In this document: piece by piece, positions 15,686 to 24,040 of the stretch
Layout of the letters: each line of letters begins with the position of its first letter
Position numbering within the stretch: the stretch's first letter is position 1
Assembly (NCBI RefSeq): GCF_003990975.1
Contig: NZ_RZJR01000020.1
Coordinates: forward strand, 1 to 34,240
Direction of reading: 5' to 3'
DNA length: 34,240 nt
Source of the DNA: Cohnella sp. AR92
Lineage (GTDB): Bacteria; Bacillota; Bacilli; Paenibacillales; Paenibacillaceae
Notes under the pieces: generated by a model
What the model was told of the DNA's origin: nothing
Seen by the model: only the letters and a program-made list of their open reading frames with translations
The model's database searches: none
Program-made: the position numbers and the translations under genes

Positions 15686-16609
15686 ATGGCAGCAGCAAAT
15701 CAGAGAGTCAAATCGGTCATGGATATATCCACGCCGGCCAATACGGCGATCAATGTCTTCTTCTGGATCTATTCCGCAATCTGCATTATTCCGCTGGTCC
15801 TCGTCCTGGTGGTCTCCTTCACCGACGAGAAGACGGTTCTCTTGCACGGTTACAGCCTGTTCCCGCACAAGCTCAGCTTGTCGGCTTACGACTTCCTGTT
15901 GAACGACTGGCTTAACGTCGTCCGCTCCTACGGGATTTCGATCCTCGTTACCGTGGTCGGCACCATCGTCTCCCTGCTCGTCATGGCGATGTTCGCTTAC
16001 CCGATCTCAAGGCGCGACTTCAAGCACAGAGGGCTGTTCTCCTTCCTCATGGTGTTTACGATTCTCTACAACGCGGGTCTCGTTCCCTTCTATATGATGT
16101 ACACCCAATACCTGCATCTGCAGAATTCGATTCTTGCCCTGATGATTCCTTATATCGTTCAAGCGTTCTTCGTTCTCGTGCTGCGGACGTTCTTCACGAA
16201 TTCGGTGCCGGTCGAGCTGATCGAATCGGCCAAGATCGACGGCGCCGGCGAATGGCGGATCTTCGCCCAGATTGTCCTACCGCTGTCTTTGCCGGTACTC
16301 GCGAGCGTCGGCTTGCTCTGCACGTTGAACTACTGGAACGATTGGTGGCTCAGCATGCTGTTCATTAACGACAACGTCCACATCAACATTCAATATCGGA
16401 TGTACAAGGCCTTGCAGGACTTGCAATTCCTGAGCTCCAACTCGACGGCTTATGCGGCGATCCTCGCCCAGAACCCGAACTTCCAGCTCCCGAGCGAGAC
16501 CGTTCGCATGGCGATGGCGGTCGTCGGAATCGGTCCTATCGTCTTCGCTTATCCGTTCTTCCAGCGCTACTTCGTTCAAGGCTTGACCGTTGGCGCCGTG
16601 AAGGGATAA
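15686..16609 (+). CDS. Sugar ABC transporter permease, YtcP/LplC-like
   Basis: This 307-aa partner permease has six expected helices and the EAA loop ELIESAKIDGAGEWRIFAQIVLP. It pairs with the upstream permease to form the membrane channel. The segment IIPLVLVLVVSFTDEKTVLLHGYSL and the C-terminal YPFFQRYFVQGLTVGAVKG are the usual ends of the YtcP/LplC group. The ATG at 15686 follows AGGAGG at 8 bases. The stop is followed by a stable hairpin and then by the binding-protein gene, so all three genes are likely co-transcribed, with the last perhaps at a higher level. Confidence 0.93.
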   Translation: MAAANQRVKSVMDISTPANTAINVFFWIYSAICIIPLVLVLVVSFTDEKTVLLHGYSLFPHKLSLSAYDFLLNDWLNVVRSYGISILVTVVGTIVSLLVMAMFAYPISRRDFKHRGLFSFLMVFTILYNAGLVPFYMMYTQYLHLQNSILALMIPYIVQAFFVLVLRTFFTNSVPVELIESAKIDGAGEWRIFAQIVLPLSLPVLASVGLLCTLNYWNDWWLSMLFINDNVHINIQYRMYKALQDLQFLSSNSTAYAAILAQNPNFQLPSETVRMAMAVVGIGPIVFAYPFFQRYFVQGLTVGAVKG

Positions 16610-16617
16610 GGCTCGCT

Positions 16618-16651
16618 CCGCGGCTGCGGCATGGAAACGCTGCGGCTGCGG
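16618..16651 (+). other. Intercistronic RNA hairpin without T-run
   Basis: A 13-bp stem (arms 16618-16630 and 16639-16651, three G-U pairs, 8-base loop) begins nine bases after the permease stop. No T-run follows, so it is not an intrinsic terminator. A second small GC hairpin (ACCGG...CCGGT) lies at about 16672-16688. Such structures often protect 3' ends and allow binding proteins to outnumber permeases. Confidence 0.5.
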
Positions 16652-16727
16652 AACCATGGATCTGGCTTGCACCGGTTACCGGCCGGTTAAGCATATATGA
16701 ATCATCATAAAAGGGAGGCAACAAACA

Positions 16728-18353
16728 ATGTTCAGAAAGGGCAGTAAACGCGTCAAAAGCTCCACCATGCTTCTGTCCGTCATCCTCTTGACGTCCATGG
16801 GGCTGACAGCCTGCGGAGGAAACAACAATAACTCGGAGGGCTCCTCTTCTCCGTCTTCGTCGGCTAAGGCTTCCGAGTCGGCATCCCCGTCTCCTTCGGC
16901 TTCGGATTCGGCATCCCCGTCTCCTTCGGAATCGGCGTCCCCTGAGCTGAAGCCTTACGAGCTTAAAGTTCTCTGGGAAGGTCCCGCTCAGAAGGACTTC
17001 CCGGCTATCGAAGCGGAGATCAACAAGTATCTGCAACCGAAAATCAACGCAACCGTTAAGCTCTCCACGCTGGACTGGGGCGTATACACCGATAAGATGC
17101 CGCTGCTCATCGCGGGACGCACGGACATGGACGTCGTGTTCACGGCGCAATGGAACGGCCACGCGAACAATGTCGCCAAGGGCGGCTACCTCGCTCTGAA
17201 CAATCCGGACTTGCCGGTCGGCAACCTGCTCGAGAAGTATGGCAAAGACATCACCGCATCGCTTGATCCGACGTTCCTCGAAGGCGCGAAGATCAAAGGC
17301 TTCAACTACGGCATCCCGACGAACAAGGAATTGGCGGCTCAAGGCGGCGTACTGTACCGTACCGACATCGCCGAGGAACTGGGACTTACGGAGGCTCTGA
17401 ACAACGTGAAGACGGTTGCCGATCTGGAACCGATCCTGAAGACCGTCAAGGAGAAGAAGGGCTCCAGCATCATTCCTCTGTTCATGAAAGACGGCGAAAC
17501 CTTCAATACCCACTACATGATCCAACACGACTACCTTGGCGACGCGACGATCGACGGCCTGGTTCGCAAGGACGGAGACGATCCTAAGGTCATCAGCAAA
17601 TTCGAAGATCCGGACTACATGGCTCAGCTCGACCTGACCCGCAAGTTCTTCCAAGAAGGCCTTATCAATAAAGATGCTGCTACGACGACGCTCGGCACGC
17701 AAGACGCCATGAAGAAAGGCAACGTCTTCATGATCACTTCCTCGATGAAGCCGGGCAAGGATGCCGAATTCGGCAACGCCATCAATATGCCGGGCAAGAT
17801 CAAGCAGATCGACCTCGGACCTCGCACCGTATCCACGGGCGAAACGGCAGGCGCTATGCTCGCGATCTCCACGACGTCGAAGGATCCGGCCCGCGCGATG
17901 ATGTTCATCAACCTGCTGCATTCCGACAAATACCTGAACAACCTGCTCAACTTCGGTATCGAAGGCAAGCACTATGTGAAGGTGTCCGATAACGTCATCA
18001 AAGCAGGCCCGAATGCTGCGGACTACAATCCGGGCGTCGCATGGGAGCTGGGCAACCAATTCCTGAACTACACGTTCGAGACGGAAGCTCCGGACAAGTG
18101 GGACCAATTCAAGAAGTTCAACGAAGGCGCTCACAAGTCGCCGGCTCTCGGCTTCACGTTCGACGTCGAACCGGTTAAGTCGCAAGCAGCCGTTCTGATC
18201 AACATAGCGAAGCAATACCAAGCAGCGCTTGAGACCGGCTCCATCGATCCGAAGAAAGCCCAAGAATGGTACGACAAAGAGAAGAAGAACGGATTGGCTG
18301 ACGTAATCGCCGAGAAGCAAAAGCAGCTTGACGCTTTCCTTGCCTCGAAGTAA
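16728..18353 (+). CDS. LplA-type extracellular sugar-binding lipoprotein
   Basis: This 541-aa substrate-binding protein belongs with the two permeases upstream. It has a lipoprotein signal with LTAC at residues 26-29 (Cys29 lipidated), then a low-complexity Ser/Pro/Ala linker to about residue 70 that should let the protein stand off the membrane. The mature part shows the large-lobed fold of the LplA group, with segments such as ADLEPILKTVKEKKGSSIIP and the C-terminal region ending AQEWYDKEKKNGLADVIAEK (DUF3502-like). The ATG at 16728 follows AAGGGAGG. A strong terminator ends the operon. The substrate is not readable from sequence; an oligosaccharide is likely. Confidence 0.92.
   Translation: MFRKGSKRVKSSTMLLSVILLTSMGLTACGGNNNNSEGSSSPSSSAKASESASPSPSASDSASPSPSESASPELKPYELKVLWEGPAQKDFPAIEAEINKYLQPKINATVKLSTLDWGVYTDKMPLLIAGRTDMDVVFTAQWNGHANNVAKGGYLALNNPDLPVGNLLEKYGKDITASLDPTFLEGAKIKGFNYGIPTNKELAAQGGVLYRTDIAEELGLTEALNNVKTVADLEPILKTVKEKKGSSIIPLFMKDGETFNTHYMIQHDYLGDATIDGLVRKDGDDPKVISKFEDPDYMAQLDLTRKFFQEGLINKDAATTTLGTQDAMKKGNVFMITSSMKPGKDAEFGNAINMPGKIKQIDLGPRTVSTGETAGAMLAISTTSKDPARAMMFINLLHSDKYLNNLLNFGIEGKHYVKVSDNVIKAGPNAADYNPGVAWELGNQFLNYTFETEAPDKWDQFKKFNEGAHKSPALGFTFDVEPVKSQAAVLINIAKQYQAALETGSIDPKKAQEWYDKEKKNGLADVIAEKQKQLDAFLASK
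16878..16929 (+). repeat. Direct repeat in the Ser/Pro linker
   Basis: A 22-base unit occurs at 16878-16899 and 16908-16929 with a 30-base period, encoding SASPSPSAS/ESD-type decapeptides. Such in-frame repeats can change the linker length by slippage. Confidence 0.7.
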
Positions 18354-18397
18354 TACGAAGAAACCACTTTATTAACCATAAGCTAGGCGATAGAGAA

Positions 18398-18430
18398 GGG
18401 CCGGACAAAACATCGTTTTGTCCGGCTCTT
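18398..18430 (+). terminator. Terminator of the transporter operon
   Basis: GCCGGACAAAAC and its reverse complement (18400-18411 and 18415-18426) have a three-base loop and are followed by TCTTTCTT. It lies 46 bases after the binding-protein stop. Confidence 0.88.
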
Positions 18431-18472
18431 TCTTCGTTCGCGGCTGGAGGATTAAGGAACGGTCGGGCTTCG

Positions 18473-18501
18473 TTGACATTGCAATGACGATTCGCTAGCA
18501 T
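18473..18501 (+). promoter_or_regulatory. Promoter of the CbiX-dgkB-rlmCD genes
   Basis: A perfect TTGACA (18473-18478), a 17-base spacer and TAGCAT (18496-18501) lie 51 bases before the chelatase start. This is a good sigma-A candidate. Confidence 0.6.
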
Positions 18502-18552
18502 GAGAGAGCAGGGTTTAAACGAATGCTTGATCCGAGACGGGGAGGACCGTAT

Positions 18553-19371
18553 ATGAAGCCGGGAATATTGGTGATCAGCCACGGATCCCGCGAGCCGCAA
18601 TGGGTCACGCGCGTCGAAGACACGGTAGCGGGGATCCGCGGGAAGCTTGGCGGCCTCCCGGTCGAGTGCGCCTATCTGGAGCTTGTGGAAGGAAGCCTGA
18701 TCCAGGACGGCATCGATAGGCTGGAAGCGGTCGGAGTCACCGATATTCTCGCCATTCCTCTGTTCGTCTCCGCGGGAAGCACCCATGTCGACGAGATCGG
18801 CTGGGCGCTTGGGGCATACGAGGAGCCGCGCCGGCCGACGGATATGGAGCGGATGCGGGTAAGCGCGAGGCTGACCTACGGCAGGCCGATCGCGGACGAT
18901 CCCGAGATCGCGGACGTGTTGGCGGAGCGGGTCTCCGAGGAGCTGAGCAGGCAGGGGAGAAGCGAAGAGGATTTATCGCTGCTCCTGGTCGGCCATGGCA
19001 GCGAGGATGCCTGGTTCTACGAGGAGTGGCATCGCGGGCTGGAAGGGCTCGCTGCCCTCGTGAAGCAGCGAGGCGGATACGCCGACGTACGGGCGGCGAC
19101 GCTCCGTCCGGATGAAGTCGCGGAGCAAGTTATCAGAATGAAGCAAGATCGGCCCGAACGGCCCGTCATGGCGGTTCCGGTGTTCATCAGCGAGGGTTAC
19201 TTCACTTCCGCGGTCATTCCGCGGAGGCTGGAGGGGCTGGCATGCGGCTATGCCGAGAGCTCGCTGATTCCGCATTCCAAGGTGCAGGAATGGATTCGCA
19301 GGCAGGCTTCGGAATGGCTTCAAGAGCGGTCGGTTAATGGCAAAGAGGGGGAGCAAGTTGGAGAAGATTAG
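18553..19371 (+). CDS. CbiX/SirB-type sirohydrochlorin chelatase
   Basis: This 272-aa cytoplasmic protein should insert iron, cobalt or nickel into sirohydrochlorin or a similar tetrapyrrole. It has two CbiX-like halves. The first opens with LVISHGSREPQ (His10) and has a second conserved His at 78 (SAGSTHVDE); these are the usual metal-positioning histidines. The second half opens with LLLVGHGSED. The C-terminal part is degenerate beyond VFISEGYFTSAVIPRRL. The ATG at 18553 is 7 bases after GGGGAGG; an upstream in-frame start at 18523 has no site. No other siroheme or cobalamin gene is adjacent, so the product (siroheme or B12) and the metal are unknown. It overlaps the next gene by 14 bases. 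Confidence 0.88.
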   Translation: MKPGILVISHGSREPQWVTRVEDTVAGIRGKLGGLPVECAYLELVEGSLIQDGIDRLEAVGVTDILAIPLFVSAGSTHVDEIGWALGAYEEPRRPTDMERMRVSARLTYGRPIADDPEIADVLAERVSEELSRQGRSEEDLSLLLVGHGSEDAWFYEEWHRGLEGLAALVKQRGGYADVRAATLRPDEVAEQVIRMKQDRPERPVMAVPVFISEGYFTSAVIPRRLEGLACGYAESSLIPHSKVQEWIRRQASEWLQERSVNGKEGEQVGED

Positions 19372-20275
19372 GGCGAGGTTGATCTATAACCCGACTTCCG
19401 GACGGGAGGAGATGCGGCGCAGGCTTTCGTACGTGCTGCAGCGGCTTGAGAGAGGCGGCATCGAGACGTCGACCCATGCGACGGAAGCGGAAGGCGACGC
19501 GACGCGCGCGACCATCGAAGCGATCGAGAGAGGCTACGACATGATTATCGCCGCAGGCGGCGACGGCACGCTGAACGAAGTGGTGAACGGCATATCCGGG
19601 CAGGAGCGCAGGCCTCCGATCGGCGTGCTGCCGATGGGGACGACGAACGATTTCGCCCGCGCGAACGGAATTCCGAAGCGCTGGCAGGACGCCGTCGACC
19701 TGATCGTGCGCCGGCATACGCGTCCGGTGGACGTCGGGGTCGCGAACGGCAAGTATTTTCTCTACATGGCGGGCGGAGGCTTCCTGACGGATCTCTCTTA
19801 CGAGGTGCCGAGCAAGATGAAGACCATGATCGGTCAATTCGCTTATTACGTGAAGGGCTTCGAGAAGATCGTGAACTTCCGTCCAACAAGCCTTCGAATC
19901 TCGGCCGAAGGCGTCGGAACCTTCGACGGCGAGTACATGCTCTTCTTCGTGGCGAACAGCCAATCGATCGCCGGCTTCGAGAGGCTTGCCCCTCATGCGA
20001 AGATCGATGACGGCCTGCTCGACGTGATCCTGGTGAAGAAGTGCAACCTGGCGGAGATGATAAGGATCGCTTCGCTCGCGGTCAAGGGCGAGCATCTGAA
20101 CGATTCGCACATCGTCCACTTCCAGACCTCTCAATTAACCGTAACGGCGGACGATCGGGTACAGCTCAACCTGGACGGGGAATTCGGCGGAACGCTGCCG
20201 CTTGAGCTGTCCGTGCTGCCGTCGCATATCTCGGTCGTGGTGGATGAAGAGGGTTTAACATCCTACAAGAAGTAG
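19358..20275 (+). CDS. dgkB: Diacylglycerol kinase (DgkB)
   Basis: This 305-aa soluble lipid kinase phosphorylates diacylglycerol to phosphatidate, recycling the DAG left by lipoteichoic acid synthesis. The nucleotide-binding motif AAGGDGTLNEVVNG is near residues 61-74, and GTTNDFARANGIP and YVKGFEKIVNFRP match DgkB. The C-terminal RVQLNLDGEFGGTLPLEL is also typical. Two starts are possible. ATG at 19337 has no ribosome site. TTG at 19358 follows AGAGGGGGAG and gives MEKIRARLIYNPTSGRE, close to the B. subtilis start, so TTG is preferred. It overlaps the chelatase gene and is followed by rlmCD, the same pair as yerQ-yefA of B. subtilis. Confidence 0.93.
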   Translation: MEKIRARLIYNPTSGREEMRRRLSYVLQRLERGGIETSTHATEAEGDATRATIEAIERGYDMIIAAGGDGTLNEVVNGISGQERRPPIGVLPMGTTNDFARANGIPKRWQDAVDLIVRRHTRPVDVGVANGKYFLYMAGGGFLTDLSYEVPSKMKTMIGQFAYYVKGFEKIVNFRPTSLRISAEGVGTFDGEYMLFFVANSQSIAGFERLAPHAKIDDGLLDVILVKKCNLAEMIRIASLAVKGEHLNDSHIVHFQTSQLTVTADDRVQLNLDGEFGGTLPLELSVLPSHISVVVDEEGLTSYKK

Positions 20276-20296
20276 TTATCTTATAGAAGCCTACAA

Positions 20297-20338
20297 GGAA
20301 CCTGATAGGAACCTTTAGGGACCTATTGGGAACCTGAT
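20297..20338 (+). repeat. Tandem GGAACCT-like units at helical spacing
   Basis: Four near-identical units (GGAACCTGAT, GGAACCTTTA, GGGACCTATT, GGAACCTGAT) start at about 20297, 20308, 20319 and 20329. The spacing of 10-11 bases is close to one helical turn. They lie between dgkB and rlmCD. No protein is known to me that binds them. Confidence 0.5.
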
Positions 20339-20358
20339 CAGAACGGAGCAATGAACTT

Positions 20359-21894
20359 ATGCATTCAACGAAAGGCTCCTCCGGCAGCCGGAGATCGGGG
20401 CGCCCCGGCGCAAGCGGCCGCGCCGCCCATGGGAGACCGGGGAGAAACGACGGGACCAAGAAAGCGATAGCGGGCGTTCCTGTGGAGACGGGACAGATCG
20501 TCCCGCTTGATATACAGGGACTCACTCACGAGGGGGAAGGGGTAGGCCGGGTTGAAGGCTATACCCTTTTTGTTCGCGGGGCGGTTCCGGGGGACCGGGT
20601 GCGGGCGGAGGTTGTCAGCATCGGCAAGTCGTTCGGCCGGGCGCGCTTGGTCGAGCTCCTGGCGGCGAGCCCCGACCGGATCGCGCCGCCGTGCGAGATC
20701 TACAATACGTGCGGTGGCTGCCAACTGCAGCATTGGAGCTATGAGGCCCAGCTGCGCTGGAAGCAGCAGCATGTGCTGGACAACCTCGCGCGGATCGGCA
20801 AGCTTCCGGTCGTTGCCTACGATCCGGAGGGTTCGGTGCCGGTCGACGAGAACGGCCGTCCCTCGGCGGTCGTGCGTCCCGTTATCGGAATGGAAGAGCC
20901 TTGGCGTTACCGCAACAAGGCTCAGGTTCCGATCGGCTACTCGCGGGCAGGCGGCCTTGTCGGCGGCTTCTTCGAGCAAGGGACCCATGACATCGTCGAC
21001 ATGGACGCCTGCCTCATCCAGCAAGAGCCAAATGAAGAGAGCGTACGGCTGGTGAAGCGCATCGCTCGCTCGCTTGGCTACAGCGCCTATGACCGCGAGA
21101 CCGGCCGCGGCTTGCTGCGCCACGTCGTCGTCCGCCACGCGGAAGCGACCGGCGAGCGCATGGTCGTCCTCGTGACGAACGGCAAGGATCTGCCCCACGC
21201 GGACGAGCTCGTCGGGCTTATTCAAGAGAGCGTTCCCGGCGTGAAGAGCATCTGCCAGAACGTGAACACCGCGCGCACGCCGGTCGTCTTCGGCGACGAG
21301 ACCCGCGTCTTGTGGGGCAACGACGTCATCTACGACGACATCGGGGACATTCGCTTCGCGATCTCCGCGCGCTCCTTCTTCCAGGTCAACCCCGCGCAGA
21401 CGGAGCGCCTTTACCGCTCCGCCGTGGAATACGCGGCCCTCACCGGCGAGGAGACGGTGATCGATGCCTATTGCGGCATCGGAACGATCAGCCTGTTCCT
21501 CGCAAGGCATGCGCGCCGCGTCTACGGCGTCGAGATCGTCCCCGAAGCGATCGAGGACGCACGCCGCAACGCGGTCCTGAACGTGATTAACAACGCCGAG
21601 TTCGCCGTCGGCGACGCCGGCGTCGTCATGCCCCGCTGGCAAGCCGAAGGCGTCTCGCCCGACGTCATCGTGGTGGATCCTCCTCGCAAGGGCTGCGATC
21701 CGGCGCTGCTGGAGACGATGCTTCAATTACGGCCCGAGCGGATCGTTTATGTGTCGTGCAATCCGAGCACCCTCGCGCGCGACTTGCGGGTGCTGGAAGA
21801 CGGCGGCTACCGGACGGTTGAGGTTCAGCCGGTGGATATGTTCCCGCATACGGCGCATGTGGAATGTTGCTCACTGTTGGTAAGGAAAGACTAA
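20359..21894 (+). CDS. rlmCD: 23S rRNA m5U methyltransferase (RlmCD/RumA type)
   Basis: This 511-aa enzyme methylates uracil-C5 in 23S rRNA; the B. subtilis orthologue YefA (RlmCD) acts at U747 and U1939. Residues 1-38 are a basic, Gly/Ser/Arg-rich extension. A TRAM domain lies at about 40-100. Iron-sulfur ligands are Cys112, Cys118, Cys121 and Cys218 (IYNTCGGCQLQ and MDACLIQ). The SAM-binding motif is VIDAYCGIGTISLFLA, and the catalytic end shows VVDPPRKGCDP and Cys467 in YVSCNPSTLARDL. All residues needed for activity are present. The ATG at 20359 is preceded only by a weak purine-rich site (ACGGAGCA). It ends in a strong terminator. Confidence 0.94.
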   Translation: MHSTKGSSGSRRSGRPGASGRAAHGRPGRNDGTKKAIAGVPVETGQIVPLDIQGLTHEGEGVGRVEGYTLFVRGAVPGDRVRAEVVSIGKSFGRARLVELLAASPDRIAPPCEIYNTCGGCQLQHWSYEAQLRWKQQHVLDNLARIGKLPVVAYDPEGSVPVDENGRPSAVVRPVIGMEEPWRYRNKAQVPIGYSRAGGLVGGFFEQGTHDIVDMDACLIQQEPNEESVRLVKRIARSLGYSAYDRETGRGLLRHVVVRHAEATGERMVVLVTNGKDLPHADELVGLIQESVPGVKSICQNVNTARTPVVFGDETRVLWGNDVIYDDIGDIRFAISARSFFQVNPAQTERLYRSAVEYAALTGEETVIDAYCGIGTISLFLARHARRVYGVEIVPEAIEDARRNAVLNVINNAEFAVGDAGVVMPRWQAEGVSPDVIVVDPPRKGCDPALLETMLQLRPERIVYVSCNPSTLARDLRVLEDGGYRTVEVQPVDMFPHTAHVECCSLLVRKD

Positions 21895-21921
21895 TAGTTG
21901 AGATGTATTGGCGGAAATAGC

Positions 21922-21951
21922 AAAGAGGGGCAGCAAACCCCTCTTTTTTTT
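21922..21951 (+). terminator. Terminator of rlmCD
   Basis: AAGAGGGG, a seven-base loop and CCCCTCTTTTTTTT form a textbook intrinsic terminator 28 bases after the stop. It also marks the edge of the AT-rich mosaic region. Confidence 0.92.
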
Positions 21952-22061
21952 GCAAGGCTATGTTAAATTCTAATGTTGATATATGACCATAAGAAAACCG
22001 CCTTCGTTGAAAAGACGGTTTATTGCTATCGTGTCCATTAGTTTAATCGATGCTTCGACAT

Positions 22062-22664
22062 TCAGCTATGTTCTTTGTTCAAATAATAAAGCAATTTTGT
22101 CTTTATATCTGCCCATTCTTTCTCCAAAATACTGTATACGTTGGAATTTCGAAGATAGCCATCGTGCATTATCAATTCTTGCCGTAGGGTACCTTCAAAC
22201 TGTGCTCCAATTCTTTGAATTGCCTTATTTGATCGTTCATTTCTTGTGTCCGTACGGAACTGTACTCGAACTATTTTCAAGTTTTCAAAACCATATTCCA
22301 GTAAAAGAAATTTACACTCCGTATTTATCCTCGTTCTCCAGACCTTTGGTGCCAACCAAGTGCCACCTATTTCAAGTTTTTTGTTTAGCAGGGAAATATC
22401 TAAGTAACTGGTGCTTCCAACAATCTCATTTGTACTTTTATCAAAAATCACAAACGGATATCTTAATCCTTGCTCTTTTAACTTCATCCACTGATTCATA
22501 GTAGTTACCAAATCCTCAGGTTTACTTATTATCGAGGGGCTGAACGTCCATATATCGCTGTGATTACTTGCATTGAACAACCCCTCCAAATGCTCATATG
22601 CCGCTGGTACTAACTTTACTCGTTCTCCTTCAAGGGTAATGTCGCCTTTAATCATATCAACCAC
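22062..22664 (-). CDS. GNAT-family N-acetyltransferase (RimJ/RimL-like)
   Basis: This roughly 200-aa protein should transfer an acetyl group from acetyl-CoA to an amine. The RimJ/RimL pattern is visible: an opening ITLEGERVKLVPAAYEHLEGL, the beta-strand EIVGSTSYLDIS, EIGGTWLAPKVWRTRINTECK before the CoA-binding loop, and RVQFRTDTRNERSNKAIQRIGAQFEG. The target is unknown. The start is uncertain. ATG at 22679 lies inside the AAGGAG site itself, GTG at 22664 is 5-6 bases after it, and ATG at 22655 is 14 bases after it; GTG is preferred. Low GC content, unlike the genes to the left, points to transfer. It is downstream of a dead transposase fragment. Confidence 0.85.
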   Translation of the reverse strand: MVDMIKGDITLEGERVKLVPAAYEHLEGLFNASNHSDIWTFSPSIISKPEDLVTTMNQWMKLKEQGLRYPFVIFDKSTNEIVGSTSYLDISLLNKKLEIGGTWLAPKVWRTRINTECKFLLLEYGFENLKIVRVQFRTDTRNERSNKAIQRIGAQFEGTLRQELIMHDGYLRNSNVYSILEKEWADIKTKLLYYLNKEHS

Positions 22665-22726
22665 AGACTCTCCTTCCAAAAAATGAAATTTGATGTCTCT
22701 GTCTCTAAAAATATACCACTAAATAT

Positions 22727-23090
22727 TTATTCCTTGCTGTCTAAGTAACGAAACCACGCCAAGTAATTCTGCAAATACTTTGTTGCAACACCATTGAAGC
22801 GATCCATCCATTTTTTCAAACGGCTATGGTAGCTGTTGACATTTTGGATATGATACACGCCTTTTACTCGCTGTTTCCCATCGGATTTAAAACGATAATG
22901 AGCCAACCCTTTTGAATTCGCATAGGAACTGAACACCCTCCACGAATCGGTGCAAAGCACGTTGGAGTCAGATAAATGATCACCAATCGCCTCATCCAAT
23001 TTCGCTGTCCGAATACGTCCACGCCCAAGTACGCCAGAGCAATCATTTTCCGAGTACAGAAATATTTTTGTGAAGGAAAGCTGGTCATTT
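22727..23090 (-). pseudogene. IS1595-family transposase, 3' fragment
   Basis: The last roughly 110 codons of an ISXO2-like DDE transposase remain. The typical end is clear: SNVLCTDSWRVFSSYA, then KGVYHIQNVNSYHSRLKKWM, then FNGVATKYLQNYLAWFRYL. Upstream, LGRGRIRTAKLDEAIGDH reads in the same frame, while the segment before it fits better in another frame (TRKMIALAYLG), suggesting a frameshift near 23030. The 5' end is cut off right after the methyltransferase stop at 23095. No helper gene or terminal inverted repeat was seen. It is a dead remnant that shows past IS activity in this AT-rich block. Confidence 0.8.
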
Positions 23091-23094
23091 GAGA

Positions 23095-23874
23095 TTACTC
23101 TTTAATAGCGAACCATACCGTCCACGAATCCTTCTCAATGATTGGTGGTTGACTATCGTTGAGTTTCTCTCCTATAAAAGATATCAATTCTTGAAGTTCC
23201 ACATCCGTCAATTCATGAAGAATGGAACGCCCAGTTCTTAGCAGTAAGTCTTTCTTTAATTCTTCATAATCATTATAAACACGTCTTGTTTCCCAATGTG
23301 AAACAGTTTTAGCTAATCGAAATCCATTCGATTCTAACGCTTGCTGTACTTGATCTGAATCATACCTACGAGAAATCTCTTTATCAATTAACTGAGGAAA
23401 CCTTTCAAAAAAATATCCTCTAATGTGATTTTCATCCCCCGGTAGTAAACAATCTTTAGCGGTTCTATCCTGAACGATGAGAACTCCGCTATCTTTAATG
23501 ATGCGATATGCTTCCTTGAAACAAGCATCTAAGTCGTTAAGATGGTGGATTAATGCTCTTTCTAAAACAATGTCAATCTCGTTTGCAGGTAGGTTTGATT
23601 GGTAAGCGTCTCCCTTTAGAAATGTAGCGTTTTGAATGTTCTTACAGTTATTAGCCGCCCCTTTTAACATCTCATCCGAGAAATCTACACCAACTACATG
23701 AGATGCCCCCATCTTAATAAGAGCCTTCGTATAAATGCCACCTCCACAACCAATATCTGCAATCCGCTTATTCGATACATCTACTGTATCTTTTATTAAA
23801 GATATCCAAGATTCATCAGCGTTTCTTGTTGCATACGTCTGCCTGTTTTGTGCATCGTGAAAGTTAATTGGCAT
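23095..23874 (-). CDS. Class I SAM-dependent methyltransferase
   Basis: This 259-aa cytoplasmic methyltransferase has motif I RIADIGCGGGIYTKAL at about 38-53, the acidic VVGVDFSDEML for the SAM ribose, and LKGDAYQSNLPANEIDIVLERALIHHL for motifs II-III. The substrate is not readable from sequence; small-molecule or antibiotic/toxin methylation is possible for this UbiE/Methyltransf_11-like group. The ATG at 23874 follows GGGAGGGG at 8 bases. The promoter region holds three AGTTTCAT half-sites, so it is likely repressed by an inducible regulator. The gene is AT-rich, and an IS remnant starts right after its stop. Confidence 0.88.
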   Translation of the reverse strand: MPINFHDAQNRQTYATRNADESWISLIKDTVDVSNKRIADIGCGGGIYTKALIKMGASHVVGVDFSDEMLKGAANNCKNIQNATFLKGDAYQSNLPANEIDIVLERALIHHLNDLDACFKEAYRIIKDSGVLIVQDRTAKDCLLPGDENHIRGYFFERFPQLIDKEISRRYDSDQVQQALESNGFRLAKTVSHWETRRVYNDYEELKKDLLLRTGRSILHELTDVELQELISFIGEKLNDSQPPIIEKDSWTVWFAIKE

Positions 23875-23902
23875 TTGTAAATTCCCCTCCCACTCGAAAA
23901 AA

Positions 23903-23931
23903 AAGTTTCATTGTATGAAACTTAGTTTCAT
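23903..23931 (-). promoter_or_regulatory. Operator with three AGTTTCAT half-sites
   Basis: Two overlapping palindromes share the middle half-site: AAGTTTCAT/ATGAAACTT (23903-23911 and 23915-23923, three-base centre) and ATGAAACT/AGTTTCAT (23915-23922 and 23924-23931, one-base centre). On the minus strand the first palindrome contains TACAAT, a good -10, about 30 bases before the methyltransferase start. This looks like a TetR/MarR-type operator, but the regulator is not identified. Confidence 0.6.
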
Positions 23932-24040
23932 TTATCTTAATTGTACCATATAATTCCATCAAACTCTATAAATGTGGCGCTACTTATTTCAAGATACCTG
24001 TCATCGAATAGGTGGGTGATATTGTAGCCATCATTTAGCC

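Noticed and set aside
16536..18320. Minus-strand open frame of 594 codons opposite the second binding protein
   Set aside because: The plus strand encodes a clear lipoprotein with lipobox, ribosome site and terminator. The opposite frame is rich in Arg/Val/Leu without domain signs and spans the intergenic hairpin.
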